From the NCBI GenBank assembly GCA_038043025.1, contig JBBTCW010000027.1, forward strand, positions 1 to 43,266: a stretch of 43,266 nt of DNA, in the 5' to 3' direction. Below are positions 33,784 to 42,720 of the stretch, one piece after another. The stretch comes from O2-02-FULL-42-9 sp038043025. GTDB lineage: Bacteria > Pseudomonadota > Gammaproteobacteria > UBA12402. A model generated the notes under the pieces. The model saw nothing but the letters and a program-made list of their open reading frames with translations. It was not told where the DNA came from and made no database searches. Both the position numbers and the translations under genes were made by a program. Within the stretch, counting starts at the first letter, position 1. Each line of letters opens with the position of its first letter.

Positions 33784-34461
33784 CTACAAATCATTCTCCT
33801 CAGCCAATTTTTTTAAGCCCGAATAATCGATAATCTTGATATAACGCCCATTCATGTCAATCACGGCTTGATGCTGCAATTTATCGATTACACGATATAA
33901 ATTTTCACGCGATGTACCCAAAAAATTTGCCAATACGGGTTTTGAAAGATCTAATCTTATCAACGCTTCATTACCCTGCACATGAGAAAGCTGCAACAAA
34001 TAATTCGCCAAACGCACATCGGTTTCTTTTAACGTCAAATCAGCAATCGTATTGGAAAATGCCCTTAAACGACTCGCCAATATCGCTATCATATTCAGCG
34101 CCAATTCCGAATCTTCTTGAATTAAGGCTAACAACACCGAGCGTTTCAATAATAATAACGTCGTATTTTCAATCGCCTCACAATGCGCAGGAAAAACACC
34201 GCCTTCTAATGCGGGCACTTCTGCAAACACGCTGGGCGAAGAAAACAGTTGCAATGTTTGAGACTTGCCTTTTTTCGAACTTTTATACAACTTCACTCGA
34301 CCTTGATAAACAAAAAACAAATGCTCTGCTTTTTGTCCCTCACGAAAAACCACTTCGCCTTTTTTATATTGATGCCGGAATAATTTTACCGACAACTGAT
34401 CGAGCTGGCGCTCCGACAGCCCTTTCAATAAAGCGGTTCTCTTCAAAAAATCTTGATACAT
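33784..34461 (-). CDS. Crp/Fnr-family transcription regulator (first of pair)
   Basis: 225 residues, clearly paralogous to the next gene: GEVVFREGQKAEHLFFVYQG in the sensor fold, TLKETDVRLANYLLQL, and the winged helix SKPVLANFLGTSRENLYRVI. It has a single cysteine and no cAMP cassette. The recognition helix is S-R-E-N-L-Y-R, the same Arg-Glu...Arg contacts. It begins eight bases after the rubredoxin stop, so it belongs to the ferritin-rubredoxin-regulator unit. Two regulators in tandem suggest duplication followed by split sensing, perhaps of iron, NO or redox state; that is inferred. Confidence 0.88.
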   Translation of the reverse strand: MYQDFLKRTALLKGLSERQLDQLSVKLFRHQYKKGEVVFREGQKAEHLFFVYQGRVKLYKSSKKGKSQTLQLFSSPSVFAEVPALEGGVFPAHCEAIENTTLLLLKRSVLLALIQEDSELALNMIAILASRLRAFSNTIADLTLKETDVRLANYLLQLSHVQGNEALIRLDLSKPVLANFLGTSRENLYRVIDKLQHQAVIDMNGRYIKIIDYSGLKKLAEENDL

Positions 34462-34469
34462 GATGAGTG

Positions 34470-34634
34470 CTACGCTGATATTTCAGTAAAATCTGCTTTT
34501 GTCACGCCACATAATGGACAAACCCATGTATCTGGAATATCTTGAAATGCAGTCCCTGGCTCAACACCGCCATCGGGATCCCCGACCGCCGGATCATAAA
34601 TATAACCACAAACGACACATTCATATTTTTTCAT
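34470..34634 (-). CDS. Rubredoxin
   Basis: A 54-residue rubredoxin: MKKYECVVCGYIYDP at the start and TWVCPLCGVTKADF near the end give the two Cys-x2-Cys pairs (Cys6, Cys9, Cys39, Cys42) that bind one Fe. DPDGGVEPGTAF is the usual central part. AGGAG lies seven bases before the ATG. It lies between ferritin (20 bases upstream) and the first Crp/Fnr regulator (8 bases downstream), a likely operon. It could reduce a NO reductase, a peroxide-removing partner or ferritin iron; no partner flavoprotein is in the window, although the NfnAB-like reductase is 9 kb away. Confidence 0.95.
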   Translation of the reverse strand: MKKYECVVCGYIYDPAVGDPDGGVEPGTAFQDIPDTWVCPLCGVTKADFTEISA

Positions 34635-34654
34635 TACCGTGCTCCTAAGGTTAA

Positions 34655-35143
34655 TTACATTTTTCGTTTTTCTAATTCTTGATCCAACAAAACAAACGCA
34701 TCAGAATCGACCGGCGCAGCTTGTGCTTTTTTCAACACTTTGACCGCACTAAATTCTTCCTCTCGCTGCTCGGCAATAAACCATTGTAAAAATTTATGCG
34801 TTGCCTGATCCTTATGTTGCGCGGCCAAGTCAACCAACGCATGAATTAATTTTGTGACGTCTTGTTCATGATGCAATACCGCTTCGAACACGTTAACCAC
34901 AGAAGACCATTCATGCGGTGGCGCTTCGAGCGCTAGACATTTTACCTCTTCACCACTTTCAACAATATAACGATAAAATCGCATCGCATGTTCAAATTCC
35001 TCTTTTACCTGTACATGCATCCAATTTGCAAACCCTTTCAATCGATGTGCATCAAAATAGGCCGCCATGGATAAATACAAATAAGCCGAATACAACTCTC
35101 GATTGAGCTGCTGATTTAAGGCTGACAAGATATGTTCATTCAT
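34655..35143 (-). CDS. ftnA: Bacterial non-heme ferritin
   Basis: 162-residue ferritin storing iron in a 24-subunit cage. Ferroxidase ligands are visible: Glu16 in NRELYSAYLYL, Glu49 and His52 in KEEFEHAMRF, and a Glu in HHEQDV; QWFIAEQREEE matches the FtnA QWYVSEQHEEE segment. No heme Met as in bacterioferritin. AAGGA lies six bases before the ATG. It is the first gene of the ferritin-rubredoxin-Crp/Fnr unit. Iron release needs a reductant, so the neighbouring rubredoxin may be functionally linked. Confidence 0.95.
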   Translation of the reverse strand: MNEHILSALNQQLNRELYSAYLYLSMAAYFDAHRLKGFANWMHVQVKEEFEHAMRFYRYIVESGEEVKCLALEAPPHEWSSVVNVFEAVLHHEQDVTKLIHALVDLAAQHKDQATHKFLQWFIAEQREEEFSAVKVLKKAQAAPVDSDAFVLLDQELEKRKM

Positions 35144-35246
35144 CCACTGTCCTTAGTATTGGATAATTTGTGGTCAATTTAAAGCATTGCTTATTCAAAC
35201 GTGTATGCTAATCTTTCTCTTTATTCAAAACAATAGCATAAATAAT

Positions 35247-36656
35247 ATGGACAATACAAAAACATTCGCCCATAAGCTGTCGGTATTCAGCCTCATCATG
35301 ATCACTGTTGGCTCGGTCGATAGCATCCGCAATTTACCTGCCACTGCCTTATTTGGTAGTTCGTTGATTTTTTTCTTTTTATTTGCCGCGCTCTTCTTTT
35401 TGATCCCGAGCGCCTTGGTCTCCGCCGAACTCTCCTCCGCCTGGCCCGAACAAGGCGGTATTTATATTTGGGTTAAAAAAGCGTTTGGTTCACAAATTGG
35501 TTTTTTAACCATTTGGTTTCAATGGATTGAAAATGTCGTTTGGTATCCAACCATATTGTCATTTACCGCCGGCACCTTGGGTTACCTTATCTCTCCAAAT
35601 TTGGCGAATGATAAAATTTTCTTAATCACCGTGATTTTATCCACCTTCTGGGGAACCACGTTGATCAATCTTCTCGGTATGAAACTTTCATCTCGATTCA
35701 GTAATTTTTGTACGATCACCGGTTTATTATTGCCCATGACGCTCATCATCGGCCTCGGCATTGACTGGCTCATCAAAGGAAATGCGTTGCAAATTAGTTT
35801 TTCGCCTGCGGCGTTGTTACCCAACTTACATGAACCTCAAGCGTGGGTTGCGCTCACCGGCATCATGATGTCATTTTGCGGAATTGAAATTGCCACGGTA
35901 CATGCGCGCGATGTACAAAATCCACAACACGCTTTTCCAAAAGCATTATTTATCTCGAGCATTATATTAATCACAACCTTAATATTGGGCTCATTATCTA
36001 TTGCCATGGTGCTCCCCGCTGCGAAGATTAGTTTGGTCTCCGGTATTATGCAGGCGTTTGATGCCTTTTTTATCGCTTATCATCTGGAATGGCTGATGCC
36101 CCTTGTTGCCATCCTATTAATCATTGGCAGCATAGGCGGCGTGAGCAATTGGATTATTGCGCCCACGAAAGGATTATTGGTCGCCTTACAAGACATCCAA
36201 TTATCCCAACATTTTCAACGCGAAAATAAACATGGCGCACCGACCACCTTGCTTTTTTATCAAGCTTGCATTGTCACCGTACTGGTGCTTGCCTTTTTAA
36301 TCATGCCAAGCGTAAACGGCGCTTATTGGTTACTCACCGCATTAACAGCACAGCTATACATGTTTATGTATATTGCCATGTATGCAACCGGCATTTATAT
36401 GCGCTATAAATATCCAAATCAACAACGACCTTATCGCATTCCAGGTCGTTTTGGCATGTCCATAGTAGGTTACATCGGAATTATTGGTGCAATCATTACG
36501 ATTGCCATTGGGTTTGTACCGCCCGCAAACATCGATGTCGGCAGCCCCTTGCATTATGAAAGTTTATTGATGGCGGGATTAATTTTATTGAGCGCGCCAC
36601 CGCTTATCATTTATCAGTTTAAAAAGAAAAACTTGATTCAGCGCCTATTTAGATAG
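35247..36656 (+). CDS. APC-family amino-acid permease/antiporter
   Basis: 469 residues with about twelve hydrophobic helices, of the amino acid-polyamine-organocation superfamily. MITVGSVDSIRNLPATALFG and SAELSSAWPEQGGIYIWVKKAFG in the first helices, and ISFCG-like MSFCGIEIATVHARDVQNP, resemble the glutamate/GABA-antiporter (GadC/YjeM) branch. Substrate is not certain. I chose the ATG at 35247 (MDNTKTFAHKLS) because family similarity begins there; no ribosome-binding site is seen, and an ATG at 35205 also exists. Legionellales feed largely on amino acids and carry many such carriers. Its end overlaps the convergent glycosyltransferase by eight bases. Confidence 0.85.
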   Translation: MDNTKTFAHKLSVFSLIMITVGSVDSIRNLPATALFGSSLIFFFLFAALFFLIPSALVSAELSSAWPEQGGIYIWVKKAFGSQIGFLTIWFQWIENVVWYPTILSFTAGTLGYLISPNLANDKIFLITVILSTFWGTTLINLLGMKLSSRFSNFCTITGLLLPMTLIIGLGIDWLIKGNALQISFSPAALLPNLHEPQAWVALTGIMMSFCGIEIATVHARDVQNPQHAFPKALFISSIILITTLILGSLSIAMVLPAAKISLVSGIMQAFDAFFIAYHLEWLMPLVAILLIIGSIGGVSNWIIAPTKGLLVALQDIQLSQHFQRENKHGAPTTLLFYQACIVTVLVLAFLIMPSVNGAYWLLTALTAQLYMFMYIAMYATGIYMRYKYPNQQRPYRIPGRFGMSIVGYIGIIGAIITIAIGFVPPANIDVGSPLHYESLLMAGLILLSAPPLIIYQFKKKNLIQRLFR

Positions 36657-38202
36657 GATTGCCGCGACACTCACCAAAATATTTTTCGCAAAAGAAACTG
36701 GGCGTGTGTGGTAAATACTGAGGAATACTCCAATAATTAGCTCTAATAATATCTAACACCACGTCGCGATATTTCTCATATTTAAAACCATACCCAAAAA
36801 CCAAATAAAATTTCGCTCCCTCATAAACAAATGATCCAAATCTAATGCGTTGAAAATAAGGTTTGTAATCTTTGGTTTCGGGTTTATATACATCCAAAAT
36901 CACGAAATTTTTATTCTTCATCGTTCGGTAATCCGTTATAAAATCTCCTTCTCGGCCATGCACGGTTCCATGACCAAATACGGGACTCGGAACACCGCTA
37001 TCAATGTACATTAAATCTGACTTGGCATAACTGGGACTTGCAATAATATAATTTTTTTCGTACCGATCAAGCTGATGACGCACGCCGACATGCTTCATAA
37101 AAAAAACAACTCTGGCATATTGCTCGCCATGAAAGCCAAATTGCTGAAATGCCTGCACAGGCAATAATAAAAACATCATCACAATAAACAAATGCAACAA
37201 AGTAAAAACTATCATAAACTGAATAGAGCGAATAATCTCCTCATGGGATAACAGCGCCATCAACAGAATATAAATAAACGGCACAAAGGATAACGGCCAA
37301 TGCAATCCAATAGATTTAAACGCGCTTAAATAAAAGAAAAATAAAAACGGCACCACAAACATAAAAACAAGCACACCAAACTCCACGAGTGGCTGTCGTC
37401 GGCACCAACGCTTATAGTACTTGCATAAATAATAAAAAATAACCGGGGTAACAATATAAAATATAATCAACACATACAATGCCAACGTTCCCCATTGAAA
37501 CTGCATATCCGCATTTCGGTTATATACATTAAACAAAATATTGGCCCACGCATGCGTATAGTTCCAATATAAATTTTCGAGTCCAAACGGCAACACACAG
37601 ACAAACAACAAAGCGAATCCTGCTGTGCGTTTCCAAGATTTTTTAGCACAAAGAAAATAAAAAAAGTAAGCGAGCGCCAATAAAACAGCGAAATATTTAG
37701 AAAAGAAGGCGAGCCCCAAACAAATACCCGATAAAAAATAAAACAACAAGTCATCTTGCTTTTTAAGCGCGAGAAACAAAAACATGCCTGACAAAAAAGA
37801 AAATAAAATCAACGGAAGATCGGTGGTAATTAAGACGCCCAGCACATCCAGCGGGGAAAGCAAAAACAAAATAGCAATACCCGCAGATTTTTTAATGCTA
37901 TATGGTTTCAAAAGCCAATATATTAAATATCCTATGAGTGACGTCGCCAAAATAGTCGGTGATCGCAAGATTAAATTGGATGTGCCGAAATAAACAAAGG
38001 GATGCAGCAACCAGCCAATCAGTGGCGTATGGTCATAATAACCCCAACGAAAAAATTTCCCCCAAATTGCATAATACGCTTCATCCGCCGTCAAAGGAAA
38101 ATAAATTGCTACGCTGGTTTTAATCAACGTGGTAATCCCTAACACCACCCAAAACCACATAACATATTGGCGATCATTTAGCGTATATAAATGCTTTTTC
38201 AT
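36649..38202 (-). CDS. GT39/ArnT-like membrane glycosyltransferase
   Basis: 517 residues with ten or more membrane helices, of the PMT/ArnT superfamily that transfers a sugar from a polyprenyl-phosphate donor on the periplasmic side. The first loop has the characteristic acidic motif (PLTADEAYYAIWGK), then YYDHTPLIGWLLHP. The C-terminal periplasmic part (from about residue 400) is not conserved to my eye. Targets in this family include lipid A (ArnT) and envelope glycans; acceptor unknown. AAAGAG lies before the ATG. Divergent from dacA, so two envelope genes share a promoter region. Confidence 0.85.
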   Translation of the reverse strand: MKKHLYTLNDRQYVMWFWVVLGITTLIKTSVAIYFPLTADEAYYAIWGKFFRWGYYDHTPLIGWLLHPFVYFGTSNLILRSPTILATSLIGYLIYWLLKPYSIKKSAGIAILFLLSPLDVLGVLITTDLPLILFSFLSGMFLFLALKKQDDLLFYFLSGICLGLAFFSKYFAVLLALAYFFYFLCAKKSWKRTAGFALLFVCVLPFGLENLYWNYTHAWANILFNVYNRNADMQFQWGTLALYVLIIFYIVTPVIFYYLCKYYKRWCRRQPLVEFGVLVFMFVVPFLFFFYLSAFKSIGLHWPLSFVPFIYILLMALLSHEEIIRSIQFMIVFTLLHLFIVMMFLLLPVQAFQQFGFHGEQYARVVFFMKHVGVRHQLDRYEKNYIIASPSYAKSDLMYIDSGVPSPVFGHGTVHGREGDFITDYRTMKNKNFVILDVYKPETKDYKPYFQRIRFGSFVYEGAKFYLVFGYGFKYEKYRDVVLDIIRANYWSIPQYLPHTPSFFCEKYFGECRGNPI

Positions 38203-38280
38203 GATAAACTCTTTATCCGTTATACAATTATGGTAGAATTCACACCCTACTTATTTTAGTTACAGACAGGGCGACAAATT

Positions 38281-39615
38281 ATGGCACGAAAACTTACACT
38301 TTGCCTCATCACCATCATCACATTGATCTTTGCAACGGTCAGCATCGCGGATCCCAATAGTATCGCACAAACGCCGGTTGCACAATCCAGCGCCACACCC
38401 TCCACCAACCCACAGCCCTTGCTGGTTGCGACACCACCTACCATCAATGCAAAAGCCTATGTTTTGATGGATGCCAACAGTGGCCAAATATTAGCACAAA
38501 AAAACATGGACCAAAAACAACCACCCGCCAGTTTGACCAAAATGATGACACTTTATGTTATTTCACATGCCCTCCAGAATGGAACAATTAAACTAGATGA
38601 TCAGGTGCCTGTGAGCGAAAAAGCATGGAGAATGAGTGGATCCAAGATGTTCATTAAAGTTGGCACCACTGTCTCTGTGGAAGACTTAATCCAAGGCATT
38701 ATCGTAGATTCTGGAAATGATGCCTGTGTCGCTCTTGCGGAATATATCGGTGGCAGCGAACAAGGCTTTGCTGATATGATGAATGCAGAAACCAAAGCAC
38801 TCGGCATGCAAAATACTCATTTCCTAAATTCAACTGGATTACCCGAGGGTGAAAATTTTCAAACCGACCACTATTCCACTGCACATGATTTGGCTATTTT
38901 AGGATATGCGCTCATTCGCGATTTCCCCGAATATTATCCCTGGTATAAACAAAAATGGTTTACCTACAACAAAATAAAACAGCCTAATCGCAATCGATTA
39001 CTGTGGCGCTATCCAAATGCCGACGGCCTAAAAACGGGCCATACAGATGAAGCAGGTTTTTGTTTAGTCTCATCCGCACAAAGCGACAATATGCGATTAA
39101 TCGCGGTGGTACTTGGCGCGCCAACGGATGAAGCACGTGCAACGGATTCTATCCACTTGCTCGACTACGGCTTTAGATTCTTTACCACACATGTCATATA
39201 CAAAGCAAATACACCTATCGCAAATGTACGTGTATGGAATGGCAAAAACAAAACAACGCCGGTGGGTGTTAGCCACGACTTTGATATCACCATACCACGC
39301 GGACAATCGCTCAAAACGCAAGCCACGCTGAATTTGCCAAACCACTTAAAAGCGCCTATAAAGCAAGGACAAAAAGTTGGAACTATCGCAGTGACACACG
39401 CTGACCAACCCATTGAATCCAACGATCTAGTGGCACTTGCCGATAATCCAGGTGGAAACCTATGGCGACGCACGACAGATAAAATGTCGCATTTGGCCTT
39501 TAGCTTGTTCCATCCAACAAAGACCGCCACCGTTGCGATCACACCAAAAGAAGACACAGAAGCAACGCCGAGCACTACAAACCCGCAACCACCGGCATCA
39601 CAAACAAAATCTTAA
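38281..39615 (+). CDS. dacA: D-alanyl-D-alanine carboxypeptidase (PBP5/6 type)
   Basis: 444-residue low-molecular-weight penicillin-binding protein that trims the terminal D-Ala of peptidoglycan stem peptides. A signal peptide (KLTLCLITIITLIFATVSIA) is followed by the active-site motifs SLTK (PASLTKMM), SGN (DSGNDACVA) and KTG (LKTGHTDEAG). A PBP5 C-terminal beta domain and a short amphipathic segment (GNLWRRTTDKMSHLAFSLF) follow; the latter is probably the membrane anchor. Beyond it is an unusual Thr/Pro/Gln-rich tail of about 30 residues. AGGG lies upstream of the ATG and a -10-like TAGAAT at 38234. An intrinsic terminator follows at 39621. Confidence 0.96.
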   Translation: MARKLTLCLITIITLIFATVSIADPNSIAQTPVAQSSATPSTNPQPLLVATPPTINAKAYVLMDANSGQILAQKNMDQKQPPASLTKMMTLYVISHALQNGTIKLDDQVPVSEKAWRMSGSKMFIKVGTTVSVEDLIQGIIVDSGNDACVALAEYIGGSEQGFADMMNAETKALGMQNTHFLNSTGLPEGENFQTDHYSTAHDLAILGYALIRDFPEYYPWYKQKWFTYNKIKQPNRNRLLWRYPNADGLKTGHTDEAGFCLVSSAQSDNMRLIAVVLGAPTDEARATDSIHLLDYGFRFFTTHVIYKANTPIANVRVWNGKNKTTPVGVSHDFDITIPRGQSLKTQATLNLPNHLKAPIKQGQKVGTIAVTHADQPIESNDLVALADNPGGNLWRRTTDKMSHLAFSLFHPTKTATVAITPKEDTEATPSTTNPQPPASQTKS

Positions 39616-39620
39616 AAAAT

Positions 39621-39645
39621 AAGCGCCTGATAATCAGGCGCTTTT
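39621..39645 (+). terminator. Intrinsic terminator of dacA
   Basis: AAGCGCCTGA-TAA-TCAGGCGCTT, a 10-bp stem with TTT after it, six bases past the dacA stop. Confidence 0.9.
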
Positions 39646-39656
39646 AATGAACCGTC

Positions 39657-41699
39657 ATGATACATATCAGTTTACACATACAGTATCACACCATGGTTGA
39701 ATGGCTGCAAAGCAATCCGCGCTCTGGATGGATCATTGCTTTTTTAGCCACCTTTGCTGAATCGATCGCCATCATTGGATCCATTGTCCCGGGCACTATC
39801 ACCATGACCGCGATCGGATTATTAATCGGTTCAAGTGTCCTGCCTTTATGGATCACGCTCACGTGGGCTATTTTAGGTGCCATATTGGGCGATGCACTGA
39901 GTTTTTTCATCGGTCGATTTTTTAAAAATGATCTTACCAAAATATGGCCTTTTAAAAAATATCCCGCCATTTTAGAAAAAGGACAAGCATTCGTTCAAAA
40001 ACATGGCGGAAAAAGTATTTTCATTGGACGCTTTGTCGGTCCCGTACGTGCCATTGTGCCGCTGATCGCTGGCATGTTAGACATGCGGCCAAAATTTTAT
40101 TTTATGGCCAGCATTCCTGCTGCTATTTTGTGGGCTCCCTTGTACATGCTGCCCGGCATTTTAATTGGCGCTATTTCGTTAGAAATGCCAACGAATGTCG
40201 CAACAGAACTAATTCTTTCAGTATTTTTCATCCTGATTATATTTTGGGGAATGGTAAAATTCATCGCCTATCTATACAGAAAAACACATCACTATTTTAG
40301 CACAATACTCGATAAAAAATGGGAAAAATGGCGAACACAACGTTCAAAGAAATGGTTATGCTATTTGCTACGCCATGCAGAACGCATCACTCAACGTGGA
40401 CAAATTTTATTATTCATCAACACACTCATCACCTTTTTAATCTTCTGTCTTATTTTTATTAATGTCGTTTATCACGGTTCACTCACTCACTGGAACAACG
40501 CGGTTTATCATTTGTTTCGCGGCATTCGCTTCATCACATTAGATAACATCGCTGTTATTTTTACCACGCTTGGTCTGCCAACATTACTATCCTGCTTTAT
40601 CCTCCTTCTGTTTATCTGGTTTCTCTTTTGCAAACGCTGGTTAGCAGCGATGCATTGGCTGGCCGCCGGGATCATCGGCTCCCTATCAATTACTTTTTTT
40701 AAGCATTTTTATTTTTCACCGCGACCATTGGGTTTGATCAAGCAGAGCACCTCCTCTTCTTTTCCCAGTGGGCATGTCACCTTGGCCGTCGTCACCTATG
40801 GTCTCTTGGCATTTTTTCTGGCTCAAAAAGCGCCCAAAACCGTACGATCAACCATTTATTGGGTTGCTACTTTACTCTGTATTCTGATCGGCATGTCGCG
40901 ACTGTATTTAGGCGCACACTGGTTAACGGACGTCGTTGGCGGAATATTTTTAGGTCTTTCTATTATTGGCGCCACTGTTATTTCATATCATCGCTACCCT
41001 TCACTGCCCGTGCCACGATGGAGCACGATGATTGCTGCCATCCTAACAATCACTGTGTTAACAGTAGGATATGCGAGCGTTTATTACGCCAATGACCTAC
41101 GCAATTATCAACGCTATTGGCCCCTATATCAAATCTCTTATCAACGCTGGTGGACTCAACACGCTTCAATTCTTCCACAATATCGCGCGGATCGACTAGG
41201 CAACCCAACGGAAATTTTAAATATTCAATGGGCAGGTTCGTTAAAAAATATTCGACAAACATTAGAAAACAACGACTGGCAAGGAATACACACGCGAAAC
41301 TACTTAACCACATTAAAAAAACTTGCCGAACAAAATCACCGTCTAGCGCATTCTGTCATTCCAAGATTATACGACGATCGCAATCCTGTTTTAGAAATGG
41401 CAAAGCTATTCAACGGCCAATTCCCGCCGTTGATTATTCGATTATGGCGTTCAAATATTTATATTGCACCCAATGACACCCCATTATGGGTTGGCACTCT
41501 CTACTACGATGTTACCGAAAAACAACTGTTGTTTTTTAATCGCACGGCCAAAACCAAAAACTTAAAAAGCCAATATGTCGCCATAAGCTCTGATTTAAAA
41601 AAATCAGCCTGGTTGATGAAACAGCTCAAACGAGAAAAGCTACCGCCGGCGTTAGCCAATTCAACGAACTCAACATTAATCTTAATTACAACCCATTAG
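39657..41699 (+). CDS. DedA / PAP2 phosphatase / LssY_C fusion membrane protein
   Basis: 680 residues joining three modules. The N-terminal DedA (SNARE-associated) domain has SIVPGTITMTAIG and the FIGRFVGPVRAIVPLIAG motif, as in lipid-carrier flippases. A PAP2 phosphatase domain has KHFYFSPRP, SSFPSGHVT and SRLYLGAHWLTDVVGG with the catalytic histidines. The soluble C-terminus (from about 495) is like LssY_C. This resembles Legionella LssY. A lipid phosphatase coupled to lipid transport is plausible, perhaps undecaprenyl-pyrophosphate recycling; unproven. The start may be 39657 or the ATG at 39693 (MVEWLQSNPR); neither has a ribosome-binding site. Next to sohB by seven bases. Confidence 0.88.
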   Translation: MIHISLHIQYHTMVEWLQSNPRSGWIIAFLATFAESIAIIGSIVPGTITMTAIGLLIGSSVLPLWITLTWAILGAILGDALSFFIGRFFKNDLTKIWPFKKYPAILEKGQAFVQKHGGKSIFIGRFVGPVRAIVPLIAGMLDMRPKFYFMASIPAAILWAPLYMLPGILIGAISLEMPTNVATELILSVFFILIIFWGMVKFIAYLYRKTHHYFSTILDKKWEKWRTQRSKKWLCYLLRHAERITQRGQILLFINTLITFLIFCLIFINVVYHGSLTHWNNAVYHLFRGIRFITLDNIAVIFTTLGLPTLLSCFILLLFIWFLFCKRWLAAMHWLAAGIIGSLSITFFKHFYFSPRPLGLIKQSTSSSFPSGHVTLAVVTYGLLAFFLAQKAPKTVRSTIYWVATLLCILIGMSRLYLGAHWLTDVVGGIFLGLSIIGATVISYHRYPSLPVPRWSTMIAAILTITVLTVGYASVYYANDLRNYQRYWPLYQISYQRWWTQHASILPQYRADRLGNPTEILNIQWAGSLKNIRQTLENNDWQGIHTRNYLTTLKKLAEQNHRLAHSVIPRLYDDRNPVLEMAKLFNGQFPPLIIRLWRSNIYIAPNDTPLWVGTLYYDVTEKQLLFFNRTAKTKNLKSQYVAISSDLKKSAWLMKQLKREKLPPALANSTNSTLILITTH

Positions 41700-41706
41700 G
41701 AACAAC

Positions 41707-42720
41707 ATGCTAAACACATTAGTACAACTTCTGTTATTCTTAGGCGAAATGATTATTTTAGTCGCCGCCATACTGATTGTTGCTGCCGGCATTGCGGCCA
41801 TTGTCACCAAAGGAAAAACAAAAAATAAAATTAACGTTCGAAGTTTGAATGAATATTATAAAAATCTTACAGATGAAATAAGTGCCGAAATTCTAGAAAA
41901 AAAAGCGTATAAAAAATATAAAAAATCTGAAAAAAAATCTGAAAAACAAAACCCATTGAAACAACAGCGTGTCTTTGTACTCAATTTTGATGGCGACTGG
42001 AAAGCCTCCGCCGTTAACCTTTTTCGGGAAGAAATCACGGCTATTCTGTGTGTCGCCAAACCACAAGATGAAGTCGTTGTCCGACTCGAAAGCAGTGGCG
42101 GCGTCGTACATGGGTATGGCTTGGCTGCATCTGAATTACAACGCATTAAAGATCACCACATTCCACTCACCATTGCGGTAGACAAAGTTGCCGCCAGCGG
42201 CGGTTATATGATGGCTTGCGTCGCCGATAAAATTTTAGCAGCGCCTTTTGCGATTATTGGATCGATTGGTGTGCTCGCACAACTTCCTAATTTTCATCGC
42301 TTCTTAAAAAAGCACGACGTTGATTTTGAACAAATCACGGCGGGACAATACAAACGCACATTGAGTCTATTTGGCGAAAACACGAGTGATGGGCGCAAAA
42401 AATTTCAAACAGAAATTAATGAAGCGCACCAACTGTTCAAACAATTTATTACTGAACATCGACCACAAATTGATATTGATAAGCTTGCCACCGGCGAATA
42501 CTGGTTCGGACAAAAAGCCAAAGAACTCAACCTCGTTGATAAAATTATAACGAGCGATGAATATCTCATCACCGCCAGCCAACAAGCCGAGTTGTTTGAA
42601 GTTGCCTTTAAGCGCAAGAAAAAATTACTCGAAAAATTGGGGCATACTACGCAATCATCGGTTAAAGATTTAATCGCCAGTATCAAACAAAAAGAGCTGG
42701 ACGAGATCTTCTATCTATAG
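41707..42720 (+). CDS. sohB: SohB-type inner-membrane peptidase (S49)
   Basis: 337-residue signal-peptide-peptidase-like serine protease. An N-terminal membrane helix (MIILVAAILIVAAGIAAIV) and a Lys-rich stretch precede the S49 core. The nucleophile is in VAASGGYMMACVADK and the lysine base probably in TAGQYKRTLS. It should sit on the periplasmic face of the inner membrane and cut membrane or signal-derived peptides. TAGGAAC precedes the ATG, seven bases after the DedA-PAP2 gene, so both are likely one transcript. The stop overlaps the convergent response regulator by six bases. Confidence 0.93.
   Translation: MLNTLVQLLLFLGEMIILVAAILIVAAGIAAIVTKGKTKNKINVRSLNEYYKNLTDEISAEILEKKAYKKYKKSEKKSEKQNPLKQQRVFVLNFDGDWKASAVNLFREEITAILCVAKPQDEVVVRLESSGGVVHGYGLAASELQRIKDHHIPLTIAVDKVAASGGYMMACVADKILAAPFAIIGSIGVLAQLPNFHRFLKKHDVDFEQITAGQYKRTLSLFGENTSDGRKKFQTEINEAHQLFKQFITEHRPQIDIDKLATGEYWFGQKAKELNLVDKIITSDEYLITASQQAELFEVAFKRKKKLLEKLGHTTQSSVKDLIASIKQKELDEIFYL

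Noticed and set aside
32950..34461. Fnr-type oxygen sensors or cAMP-CRP.
   Set aside because: Each protein lacks the four Fnr cysteines and the Arg-Ser-Ala cAMP phosphate cassette.
33912..34463. 183-residue plus-strand frame opposite the first Crp/Fnr gene.
   Set aside because: The antisense strand is a clear regulator with conserved helix-turn-helix; composition of this frame is not protein-like.
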